Source of the DNA: Prevotellaceae bacterium UBA1716
GTDB taxonomy: Bacteria > Bacteroidota > Bacteroidia > Bacteroidales > Bacteroidaceae
Assembly (NCBI GenBank): GCA_002317225.1
Contig: DCIW01000059.1
Location: forward strand, 1-10,636
Direction of reading: 5' to 3'
DNA length: 10,636 nt
Of this stretch, positions 1-6,603 are shown one piece after another. The notes under the pieces were generated by a model that saw only the letters and a program-made list of their open reading frames with translations, made no database searches and had not been told where the DNA came from. Made by a program: the position numbers and the translations under genes. Position 1 is the stretch's first letter, and each line of letters opens with the position of its first letter.

Positions 1-512
1 CCGAGAAGCACGTTCTCCGACTTTGTTCCGAATGGCTTGAGCATCACCTTAGCAAGTTTTACGTCGAGTCCCGATTTTGTTGCAGCAATGGCAAGAATGA
101 ATCCACCAATGAAGAGCATGATGATTGGGTCGGCAAAACAAGCGAGCAACTTCTTATAGTCGATGAGAGTGCCGAGTTGGTCTTCACCGTATCCGCTCAC
201 CATATACGACAAACTGCTGTTACTACAACAGAACAGCAGTATGACTATAATTGCTACGGAGGTGTTCCATGCAGGGATAGAGTTGAATACCCACATCAAA
301 CTCGCAAGGCAGAAGCATGCGATAACTCGTTGTTCGATAACTGTAAGATTCGGAATGCCTAACCATGTGGAAGGCATATTCCAAAGCATGATAAATACCA
401 GGGTTGCGATAACAATCTTGGTGAGTCGTGAAGTGGCATGAAGCACACGGAGGTGGTTCTTTGCCCTACGACGCTCTTCCTCAAGATGATATCCAATGAA
501 GGATTTGAACAT
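1..512 (-). CDS. DASS/SLC13-family anion permease, N-terminal part
   Basis: Partial gene reading leftwards off the window edge; 170 codons are visible without a stop or frameshift. The start is the ATG complementary to 510-512 (MFKSFIGYHLEEERRR...). A basic, charged cytoplasmic N-terminus of about 30 residues is followed by hydrophobic segments at roughly residues 33-46, 60-76 and 84-97, and then by the stretch D128-PIIMLFIGGFILA with TKSGLD after it. That stretch resembles the DPxxxLFxGGFxxAxAxxxSGLD region of divalent-anion:sodium symporters (the CitT/SLC13/ArsB-related superfamily), which import dicarboxylates, citrate or sulfate across the inner membrane. Family members usually run to about 450-500 residues, so some two thirds lies outside the window and the substrate cannot be assigned. 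The gene lies 53 nt downstream of the HMA protein gene on the same strand and has no recognisable promoter of its own, so co-transcription is likely. Confidence 0.8.
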   Translation of the reverse strand, partial: MFKSFIGYHLEEERRRAKNHLRVLHATSRLTKIVIATLVFIMLWNMPSTWLGIPNLTVIEQRVIACFCLASLMWVFNSIPAWNTSVAIIVILLFCCSNSSLSYMVSGYGEDQLGTLIDYKKLLACFADPIIMLFIGGFILAIAATKSGLDVKLAKVMLKPFGTKSENVLL

Positions 513-565
513 GTTTGATAGATTTTAGTTTGTATTATTTTGTTGATGTTGTCTTTGGGTCTGTG

Positions 566-910
566 CTATTTCTGTTGCTTGGTGGCTTCAGTCTTGCCAT
601 CAGTCTTATGACTTTCTGCCTTCTTGTCTTCAACGACAGTTGCTTCGTAGCCTATCTTCTTGAAGGCTTCGATAATCTTCTCGGCATTTGTCTTCTCTGG
701 GTCATAAGTCACATTGACTTGCTTCTCCTCGAGATTTGTAGCAATCTTCTTAACGCCTGATACAAAACGAATGTTATTCTTGATTTTTGTCTCACAACCG
801 CTGCAATGCATTTCTGGATTTGTCTTTACTGTGAGAACCTTGAGATCCTTTGCTACCATCACTGTGCAGCAAAAGAGTGCCATCATAATAAATGAGATGA
901 ACTTTTTCAT
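566..910 (-). CDS. Secreted heavy-metal-associated (HMA) domain protein
   Basis: A 114-residue protein. Residues 1-20 form a signal peptide (MKK, then a hydrophobic core, ending MVA before KDL), so the product is probably periplasmic. Residues 24-94 match the HMA ferredoxin-like fold, with the metal-binding motif M34-H-C36-S-G-C39 at the usual place and a typical ending GYEATV. Such domains bind Cu(I), Hg(II) or similar soft metals through the two cysteines, as in CopZ, MerP and the N-termini of P-type ATPases. The tail from about residue 95 is rich in Lys, Glu and Thr and looks disordered. Here the domain is exported rather than cytoplasmic, so it resembles MerP in location, but no mer or cop partner is visible. 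It is transcribed divergently from the ferredoxin/Tat cluster from a promoter at 943-974 and is followed at 53 nt by the permease gene. The metal is not predictable from sequence. Confidence 0.85.
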   Translation of the reverse strand: MKKFISFIMMALFCCTVMVAKDLKVLTVKTNPEMHCSGCETKIKNNIRFVSGVKKIATNLEEKQVNVTYDPEKTNAEKIIEAFKKIGYEATVVEDKKAESHKTDGKTEATKQQK

Positions 911-942
911 ATGCTTACATACATTATTTAATAAAATATGTG

Positions 943-974
943 CAAAAATAGTGAATTCTTTTTAATGGAACAAA
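943..974 (-). promoter_or_regulatory. Bacteroidota-type promoter for the HMA gene
   Basis: On the minus strand, TTTG (971-974) is followed after 20 nt by TATTTTTG (943-950), matching the Bacteroides sigma-ABfr consensus TTTG-N19-21-TAnnTTTG. The box lies about 33 nt upstream of the HMA start codon. It overlaps the opposing promoter candidate for the ferredoxin gene. Confidence 0.7.
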
Positions 975-991
975 CTTTTTTTATATCTTTG
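960..991 (+). promoter_or_regulatory. Promoter candidate for the ferredoxin/Tat cluster
   Basis: The -7 box TATCTTTG (984-991) fits TAnnTTTG. The -33 position (about 960-963) is only TTTT, so the upstream element is weak. Transcription would begin near 998, between the upstream in-frame ATG at 938 and the ATG at 1022, which argues for the latter as the true start. Confidence 0.5.
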
Positions 992-1021
992 CACAAAATA
1001 ATACGTAATTCTAACGAAATA

Positions 1022-2638
1022 ATGCTAAGAAAAATCCGTTTAACTCTCGCAGTGCTTTTCCTACTTGGCATTTCGCTGCTATTCCTCGACTTCAGCGGCA
1101 CAGTCCAACCTTGTTTGGGGTGGATGGCTAAGTTGCAGTTCTTGCCTGCTGTACTTTCGATGCACATTGTGCCAAATGCGATAGTCCTTGTACTTACGCT
1201 TTTGATAGGCAGAATCTATTGTTCAATAATTTGTCCTCTTGGTGTGATGCAGGACTTTTTTGCGTGGATTGGCAAGTGGAAGCTCTTCCGTATCAAGAAG
1301 AACTCGAAGAATGCCAACAAGTATTCGTATTCAGAACCAAAGACATGGCTCCGACTGCTGGTTCTCGTGTTGTTTGTCGCTATGCTCGTATCGGGATTCA
1401 ATGCGGGCGCAATGATGATTGCTCCTTATAGTGCATACGGCAGGATAGTAGCCTCTTTCATACAACCTATATACATCGGTATCAATAATCTGCTTGCTTC
1501 ATGGGCTGAGCAGAATGACAGCTATATGTTCTATCAGGTGGATGTGCACAATAATCCGTCTGTATTGTTCATCGTGGCAGGAATCTCTGCGTTAGTGCTA
1601 TTTGTGCTTGCGTTCATGAACGGTCGAACTTATTGCAACACAATTTGTCCGGTGGGAACGGTGCTTGGTTATGTCAGCAAGTTGTCTGTCTTCAAGATGC
1701 AGGCAGATGAAGACAAGTGCGTGAAGTGCGGACTTTGTGCCAAGAACTGCAAGGCTTCATGTATCGAAGTGAAGAAGGGCAGTCCTCTGAGCATCGACTA
1801 TAGTCGTTGTGTGGTTTGTGGTGATTGTCAGTTGGCTTGTGCAAAAGATGCATTGCATCTGAAGCCTTCATTCCTCGGTCGTAAGGATGATGAAGTGGAT
1901 GATGAAGAAGAGTTAACTGCTGAATCTCAGTCATCTGCAACAGAGAATAGCGACTCTTCCATCTCTCGCCGTTCGTTTCTTTCTGTTATGGGACTTGCTG
2001 CTGCTGCGACCGTTTCGTCCAAGGAAGGGGGCGATGGTGGTTTTGAGGCGATTATAGACAAGAAGGTACCAAAACGCCACACTCCGCTGACTCCTCCGGG
2101 ATCGCTCTCTGCTCGTAATCTTCAACAGCATTGTACTGCTTGTCAACTTTGTATCGCAAACTGTCCTAACGGAGTGCTTCGTCCTGATACTTCGCTTGAA
2201 CATCTGATGCAACCGGTGATGGAGTTTGAGAAGGGATATTGCCGTCCTGAATGCACCCGCTGTTCTTCGGTTTGCCCAACTGGTGCAATCCGTCCGATAA
2301 CAGTGGAGGAGAAGACTGCGATACAGATTGGTCACGCAGTTGTCATCTCTAAGAATTGTGTTCCTATTAACGATGGCATTTCTTGTGGCAACTGTGCAAA
2401 GCATTGTCCTACAGGAGCTATCATGATGGTACCTGTGGAGAAGGACAAGTACAAGCAAAACGAGCAAGGCTGGTGGACTGACAAGGATGGAATTCCTGTA
2501 CGCTATGAGGACATATTGATGCGTCCGACAGTCAACACCGAAAAGTGTATCGGTTGTGGTACATGCGAAAATCTCTGTCCATCACGTCCTTATAGTGCCA
2601 TCTATGTGGAAGGACATGAAGTTCATAGGACAATATAA
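1022..2638 (+). CDS. NapH-NapG-like fused membrane/periplasmic 4Fe-4S ferredoxin
   Basis: A 538-residue electron-transfer protein, probably in the inner membrane. The ATG at 1022 is preferred over 938 because the promoter -7 box lies between them and MLRKIRLT directly precedes the first hydrophobic helix. The first part resembles NapH/MauN: membrane segments at about 7-24, 48-66, 109-130 and 181-202, two CxxxCP motifs (C67/C71 and C205/C209), then two ferredoxin-type clusters (C233-x2-C-x2-C-x3-C and C263-x2-C-x2-C-x3-C). An acidic Ser/Glu-rich linker leads to S315-RRSFL, a twin-arginine motif followed by a hydrophobic Ala-rich stretch. The second part resembles NapG, with four more clusters starting at C371, C407, C446 and C509; the second has CxxxC spacing and the third a longer first gap. 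Inferred topology: first two clusters cytoplasmic, last four periplasmic. The gene leads a cluster with a Tat-exported reductase and tatAC. The electron donor is unknown; quinol or a cytoplasmic carrier are both possible. Confidence 0.85.
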   Translation: MLRKIRLTLAVLFLLGISLLFLDFSGTVQPCLGWMAKLQFLPAVLSMHIVPNAIVLVLTLLIGRIYCSIICPLGVMQDFFAWIGKWKLFRIKKNSKNANKYSYSEPKTWLRLLVLVLFVAMLVSGFNAGAMMIAPYSAYGRIVASFIQPIYIGINNLLASWAEQNDSYMFYQVDVHNNPSVLFIVAGISALVLFVLAFMNGRTYCNTICPVGTVLGYVSKLSVFKMQADEDKCVKCGLCAKNCKASCIEVKKGSPLSIDYSRCVVCGDCQLACAKDALHLKPSFLGRKDDEVDDEEELTAESQSSATENSDSSISRRSFLSVMGLAAAATVSSKEGGDGGFEAIIDKKVPKRHTPLTPPGSLSARNLQQHCTACQLCIANCPNGVLRPDTSLEHLMQPVMEFEKGYCRPECTRCSSVCPTGAIRPITVEEKTAIQIGHAVVISKNCVPINDGISCGNCAKHCPTGAIMMVPVEKDKYKQNEQGWWTDKDGIPVRYEDILMRPTVNTEKCIGCGTCENLCPSRPYSAIYVEGHEVHRTI

Positions 2639-2701
2639 AACCCAATTCGGTTTTCCTTTCAAATGGAAAAGGTTTGTAGTTACAAGATAAAGGCATTTAA
2701 T

Positions 2702-4096
2702 ATGAAAGATATAAACAGAAGAGAATTCCTCAAACTATCAGGTGTGGCGGCTGCTACGACTGCCCTTGCATCCTGTGGAGGAAGCAACAATAATTTGGGA
2801 GATATCGACCCAATGGGGCATCATGATGGTCCTGTTCCAACAGGCAAGATGACTTATCGCAAGAATCCTAAGAATGGCGATAAGGTCAGCATTCTCGGTT
2901 ATGGATGGATGCGTCTGCCTATGCTTCCTGTGGAGCAAACAGGTGATGAGGCAAATCCTCCTCAGGAAGAAATAGATCAGGAGCAATGCAACAAACTCGC
3001 TAAGTACGCTCTCGACCATGGTGTCAACTACTTCGATACCAGTCCTGTATATACTCAAGGCAAGAGTGAGGCTTCGCTCGGTATCGCCTTGAAAGAGAGC
3101 GGGTATAATCGTTCCGACTATTTCATTGCAACCAAACTCTCTAACTTCAGCCCTGATCAACAGACACTTGAGGCGGGAATTGAGATGTTCCAGAACTCGC
3201 TCAAGAATCTTCAGACCGACTATATCGACTATCTCCTCCTTCATGCTATTGGTGGTGGCGGAATGGACACTTTCAATGCCCGCTACATCAACAATGGTTT
3301 GCTCAACTACCTCATGCAGCAGCGTGAGAAGGGTGTGATTCGCAATCTCGGTTTCTCTTATCATGGCGATATGGAATTCTACGATCAGATTTTGGAACAA
3401 ACCAACAAGTTCCACTGGGATTTTGTACAGATTCAGATGAACTATGTGGATTGGAACCATTCGGATGGTAAGCATCTCTATGAGGAACTTGCAAAGCGTA
3501 ATATCCCAGCGGTTATCATGGAACCACTTCTCGGTGGTCGTCTTGCTAAGGTGCCTGACCATGTGGTTGCACATCTCAAGCAACGCGAACCAGATAACAG
3601 TGTCGCTTCGTGGGCTTTCCGTTATTGTGGAACAAAGCCAAACGTTATGTGTGTGCTTTCGGGTATGACCTATATGGAACACCTCGAAGACAATATCCGT
3701 ACTTACGCTCCTCTCGTACCACTATCGAAAGAGGACGAGGAATGGCTCGAAGGTGATACAGCAACCCTTATCCGCAGTTATCCAACCATCCCTTGCAACG
3801 ATTGCAAGTACTGTATGCCTTGCCCATTCGGACTTGATATACCGGGTATCTTCGTGCATTACAATAAATGCGTTAATAAGGGTAATGTGCCTGAAAGTCA
3901 ACAAGCAAAGAACTACTACGAGGCTCGACGTGCCTTCCTTATCGGTTACGACCGTTCGGTTCCAAAACTTCGACAGGCAGACCATTGCATCAGCTGTGGT
4001 GCCTGCAAACCTCAGTGTCCTCAGCGCATTGACATTCCTCGCGAACTGACTCGTATCAACGACTTCGTAGAGAAGCTTAAACAGGGAACTTTGTAA
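2702..4096 (+). CDS. Tat-exported lipoprotein aldo/keto reductase with C-terminal Fe-S clusters
   Basis: A 464-residue protein. The ATG at 2702 is chosen over the in-frame ATG at 2663 because MKDINRREFLKLSG then begins a well-formed twin-arginine signal (R6-R7-E-F-L-K) ending in a lipobox L22-A-S-C25; the product should be a folded, lipidated periplasmic protein. Residues about 60-350 are an aldo/keto reductase barrel of the COG1453 type: F111-DTSPVY gives the catalytic D112 and Y117, ATK gives K145 and LLLH gives H181, so the tetrad appears complete. The C-terminal part adds two ferredoxin-like cysteine sets, C365/C368/C371/C374 and C429/C432/C435/C439, each followed by Pro. The family normally reduces carbonyls with NAD(P)H; outside the cytoplasm the cofactor would have to be carried along, or electrons taken from the Fe-S clusters. 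The upstream fused ferredoxin (63 nt away) is a plausible electron partner. The substrate is unknown. Confidence 0.85.
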   Translation: MKDINRREFLKLSGVAAATTALASCGGSNNNLGDIDPMGHHDGPVPTGKMTYRKNPKNGDKVSILGYGWMRLPMLPVEQTGDEANPPQEEIDQEQCNKLAKYALDHGVNYFDTSPVYTQGKSEASLGIALKESGYNRSDYFIATKLSNFSPDQQTLEAGIEMFQNSLKNLQTDYIDYLLLHAIGGGGMDTFNARYINNGLLNYLMQQREKGVIRNLGFSYHGDMEFYDQILEQTNKFHWDFVQIQMNYVDWNHSDGKHLYEELAKRNIPAVIMEPLLGGRLAKVPDHVVAHLKQREPDNSVASWAFRYCGTKPNVMCVLSGMTYMEHLEDNIRTYAPLVPLSKEDEEWLEGDTATLIRSYPTIPCNDCKYCMPCPFGLDIPGIFVHYNKCVNKGNVPESQQAKNYYEARRAFLIGYDRSVPKLRQADHCISCGACKPQCPQRIDIPRELTRINDFVEKLKQGTL

Positions 4097-4102
4097 ATTA
4101 AT

Positions 4103-4208
4103 AATTTATAATTCAAAATTCAAAATTTGGAGTTGAGCCATGGTAGTGAGTCCGATGTAACTCCTAACTCCCAACTCCTAATTCCTAACTCCTAACTCCT
4201 AATTCCTC
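4103..4208. repeat. Heptad-repeat imperfect palindrome between the reductase and tatA
   Basis: Five 7-bp units (AATTTAT, AATTCAA twice, AATTTGG, AGTTGAG) fill 4103-4137. A 22-nt non-repetitive spacer follows, then seven 7-bp units of the form AYTCCYM fill 4160-4208 (for example ACTCCTA, ATTCCTA). The inner part pairs: 4124-4137 is complementary to 4170-4183 at 12 of 14 positions. The element begins 6 nt after the reductase stop and ends 7 nt before the tatA start, so it occupies nearly the whole 119-nt gap. The transcript could fold here, affecting mRNA stability or tatA translation; no function is shown. Confidence 0.75.
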
Positions 4209-4215
4209 ATTAACT

Positions 4216-4425
4216 ATGAATATATTGTTTATCGGAGGACTCGGTGGTCCTGAAATCATACTTATCGTCTTAGTTGTTCTTCTTCTCTTCGGAGGCAAGA
4301 AGATTCCCGAACTCATGCACGGAATGGGCAAGGGTGTACGTTCGTTCAAGGATGGAATGAACGAGGTATCCGACTCGCTCAGTATAGAAGACAAAGTAGA
4401 AGATAAGGACAAGAAGAAGGAATGA
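4216..4425 (+). CDS. tatA: Sec-independent protein translocase subunit TatA
   Basis: A 69-residue membrane protein with the full TatA pattern: a short N-terminus with the conserved acidic residue before the helix (G11-P-E13), one transmembrane helix (about 14-24), the F25-G26 hinge, K28-K-I-P-E-L, then an amphipathic helix (GMGKGVRSFKDGM) and a charged Lys/Asp/Glu tail. TatA oligomers form or open the pore through which folded proteins carrying RR signals cross the inner membrane. No tatB is present, as is usual in Bacteroidota, so this TatA presumably serves both roles. Its stop overlaps the tatC start (ATGA), implying translational coupling. It lies directly downstream of two genes whose products carry RR motifs, the obvious clients, though other Tat substrates in the genome may use it too. 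Confidence 0.95.
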   Translation: MNILFIGGLGGPEIILIVLVVLLLFGGKKIPELMHGMGKGVRSFKDGMNEVSDSLSIEDKVEDKDKKKE

Positions 4426-5108
4426 CCTTCTGGGATCATCTCGAAGAACTCCGCCGCTGCATACTCCGTTCGCTTGCGGTTGCAACTACTTTTGCTGTGC
4501 TCGCCTTTTGTTTTAAGGACGAGCTCTTCAGCATTGTGCTTGCACCAAAGGATCCTTCGGTCCAACTCATCAATACCGAACTCACTTCGCAGTTCATGAT
4601 TCATCTCCAAGTGGCATTTTATGCAGGACTCATCATTGCTGCACCTTATGTCATATACGAATTGTATAAGTTCGTATCTCCTGCTCTGTACGATAACGAA
4701 AAACGGTATGCCACACGCATCATCCTGAGCAGTTATGTGATGTTCCTTTCGGGAATGCTCTTCAGTTATTATGTTGTGTTTCCGTTCACTATACGATTCT
4801 TGGGCAATTATCAAGTGACAGACGAAGTCAACAACCTCATCTCTCTCTCCTCATACATAGACACATTCGTGGTGCTCTGTCTGATGATGGGAGTTGTGTT
4901 CGAATTGCCAATCCTCTCGTGGCTTCTTGGCAAACTCGGTCTGCTCAACCGGCCGCTCATGCAGCAGTATCGCCGTCATGCTCTCGTGGCAATCCTCATC
5001 ATTGCTGCAGTCATCACTCCAACATCGGATGCTTTCACCCTACTTATTGTGTCGGCACCTATTTATTTCTTATATGAAATAAGTACATTCGTTGTTCCAA
5101 AAGAGTAG
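4422..5108 (+). CDS. tatC: Sec-independent protein translocase subunit TatC
   Basis: A 228-residue polytopic inner-membrane protein, the receptor that recognises twin-arginine signal peptides. The diagnostic N-terminus M-T-F-W-D-H-L-E-E-L-R is present at residues 1-11, followed by six predicted membrane segments, SPAL and the nearby EKR in the first half, GVVFELPILSWLLGKLGLL before the fifth helix, and ITPTSDAFT before the last helix (ITPxxD is the family signature). It is somewhat shorter than E. coli TatC (258 residues), mainly through brief termini; all core regions are present. The ATG overlaps the tatA stop by 4 nt. No convincing hairpin terminator follows; a T-rich stretch lies at 5116-5126, before the next promoter. 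Confidence 0.95.
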   Translation: MTFWDHLEELRRCILRSLAVATTFAVLAFCFKDELFSIVLAPKDPSVQLINTELTSQFMIHLQVAFYAGLIIAAPYVIYELYKFVSPALYDNEKRYATRIILSSYVMFLSGMLFSYYVVFPFTIRFLGNYQVTDEVNNLISLSSYIDTFVVLCLMMGVVFELPILSWLLGKLGLLNRPLMQQYRRHALVAILIIAAVITPTSDAFTLLIVSAPIYFLYEISTFVVPKE

Positions 5109-5134
5109 GCCATGCTTTCTTTTTTATACTTAAT

Positions 5135-5166
5135 TTTGCCCAAATGAAAAAGATTTTGTAATTTTG
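5135..5166 (+). promoter_or_regulatory. Strong Bacteroidota-type promoter for the EIIC-kduI unit
   Basis: TTTG (5135-5138), 20 nt, then TAATTTTG (5159-5166): an exact match to TTTG-N19-21-TAnnTTTG. The start of transcription would be near 5173, giving a leader of about 43 nt without visible secondary structure before the ATG at 5216. Confidence 0.75.
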
Positions 5167-5215
5167 CACAATCATTAACTAAACAAATAACTATTATATC
5201 TAAAAACTAATCTTC

Positions 5216-6592
5216 ATGGAAGCGGTATTTTCTTACATCATTGGCCTTGGTGCTGCTGTGATGATGCCTATCATCTTCACCATCCTTGGCGTATGTATCG
5301 GTATCAAATTTTCGAAGGCTCTCAAGAGCGGACTTTATGTGGGTGTAGGTTTTGTGGGACTTGGTGTCATCACAGGTTTGCTCACTTCTGCTCTCGGTCC
5401 TGCACTTCAGGATGTGGTCACTATCTACGGACTCGAACTCCAGGTGTTTGATATGGGATGGCCTGCTGCAGCATCAGTTGCATACAATACTTTGGTAGGT
5501 TCATTTATTATTCCGGTTTGTTTGGGTGTGAACCTTGTGCTCTTGCTCCTCGGTTGCACTCGCACAGTGAATATTGACCTTTGGAACTATTGGCATTTCG
5601 CATTTATCGGAGCAGTAATCTACTTCATGACTGGTTCAATTGCGTGGGGATTCTTTGCAGCAATCATTTGCTACATCATCACACTCGTACTTGCAGACTT
5701 TACAGCAAAGAAGTTCCAGAATTTCTATCCAGGAATGGAAGGCATCTCTATCCCACAACCATTCTGTCAGGGCTTTATGCCTTTTGCTCTTGTAATCAAC
5801 AAGGCATTGGATTATGTCCCAGGTATTAATAAGGTGAATATTGATGCTGAAGGTATGAAGAAGCAGTTCGGTCTCTTCGGCGAACCACTTTTCCTTGGAG
5901 TTATCATCGGTATCATCATCGGTTGTCTTGCTTGCAACGATGGTAAGGAATTGATTGACAAGATCCCTACAACCCTTGGTCTTGGTATCAAGATGGGTGC
6001 TGTGATGGAACTTATCCCTCGCATCACTTCACTCTTTATCGAAGGTCTCAAGCCTATTTCTGAGGCAACTCGCGAACTTATCGCAAAGAAGTTTGGTGCA
6101 GACAAGGAACTCTATATCGGTATGTCTCCAGCACTTGTGATTGGTCACCCAACTACCCTCGTGGTTTCGCTCCTTCTCATCCCTGTTACCCTCGTGCTCG
6201 CAGTTGTTCTTCCTGGCAATCAGTTCCTTCCACTCGCATCACTTGCAGGTATGTTCTATGTGTTTGTAATGGTGCTTCCATTCACAAATGGTAATGTGCT
6301 TCGCTCATTCATCGTAGGTCTTGTAGTAGTTGGAATTGGTTTGTATTTCGTGACATTCATGTCTGGCGACTTCACAATGGCGGCTCACGATGTGGCAGTT
6401 GCCCATCCAGATGATAAGGCAGTGCAGGTACCTGAAGGATTCAGTGCAGGTGCAATTGACTTCGCTTCATCACCAATCGCCTTCCTCATTTACGCTTGCA
6501 TCAAGTATGCAAAGTTTGTCGGTGCGGGTATCCTTACAGTACTTGCTTGCGGACTTGTAGCATGGAACAGAATTAGAATTAATAAGAAATAA
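5216..6592 (+). CDS. GatC-like PTS EIIC membrane component (orphan)
   Basis: A 458-residue, strongly hydrophobic protein with about 10 or more membrane segments, similar in length and pattern to the galactitol-family EIIC (GatC, about 450 residues). Family-like stretches include AVMMPIIFTILGVCIG near the N-terminus, GLYVGVGFVGLGVITGLL, the cytoplasmic loop DFTAKKFQNFYPGMEGISIP and FGEPLFLGVIIGIIIG. In enterobacteria EIIC is the sugar channel that works with phosphorylated EIIA and EIIB. No EIIA, EIIB, EI or HPr gene is present in this window, and Bacteroidota generally lack a sugar PTS, so this protein probably acts as a facilitator or secondary transporter. The next gene, 11 nt downstream, encodes a KduI-like uronate isomerase, so the likely cargo is a hexuronate derivative rather than galactitol. 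The promoter at 5135-5166 serves both. Confidence 0.8.
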   Translation: MEAVFSYIIGLGAAVMMPIIFTILGVCIGIKFSKALKSGLYVGVGFVGLGVITGLLTSALGPALQDVVTIYGLELQVFDMGWPAAASVAYNTLVGSFIIPVCLGVNLVLLLLGCTRTVNIDLWNYWHFAFIGAVIYFMTGSIAWGFFAAIICYIITLVLADFTAKKFQNFYPGMEGISIPQPFCQGFMPFALVINKALDYVPGINKVNIDAEGMKKQFGLFGEPLFLGVIIGIIIGCLACNDGKELIDKIPTTLGLGIKMGAVMELIPRITSLFIEGLKPISEATRELIAKKFGADKELYIGMSPALVIGHPTTLVVSLLLIPVTLVLAVVLPGNQFLPLASLAGMFYVFVMVLPFTNGNVLRSFIVGLVVVGIGLYFVTFMSGDFTMAAHDVAVAHPDDKAVQVPEGFSAGAIDFASSPIAFLIYACIKYAKFVGAGILTVLACGLVAWNRIRINKK

Positions 6593-6603
6593 ATATATAA
6601 GAT

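Noticed and set aside
163..441. A 92-codon plus-strand open frame at the left end
   Set aside because: It is antisense to the anion permease fragment, which reads continuously from 512 to the edge with clear membrane segments.
938..1021. A 28-codon N-terminal extension of the ferredoxin protein
   Set aside because: It would span the promoter -7 box at 984-991 and adds a non-membrane Phe-rich stretch not expected before the first helix.
1931..2467. A 178-codon minus-strand open frame opposite the ferredoxin gene
   Set aside because: It is antisense to the regularly spaced cysteine clusters of the fused ferredoxin and its product is Arg/Ser/Leu-rich with no recognisable domain.
2651..2670. 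A possible terminator between the ferredoxin and reductase genes (TTTTCC / GGAAAA)
   Set aside because: The stem is 6 bp and A/T-rich with no following U-run; the gap is only 63 nt between functionally linked genes, so read-through is more likely.
2738..3682. A 314-codon open frame on the minus strand, antisense to the aldo/keto reductase
   Set aside because: The plus strand has an unmistakable reductase with catalytic and cluster motifs. The antisense product resembles no family, and such frames arise readily from codon bias.
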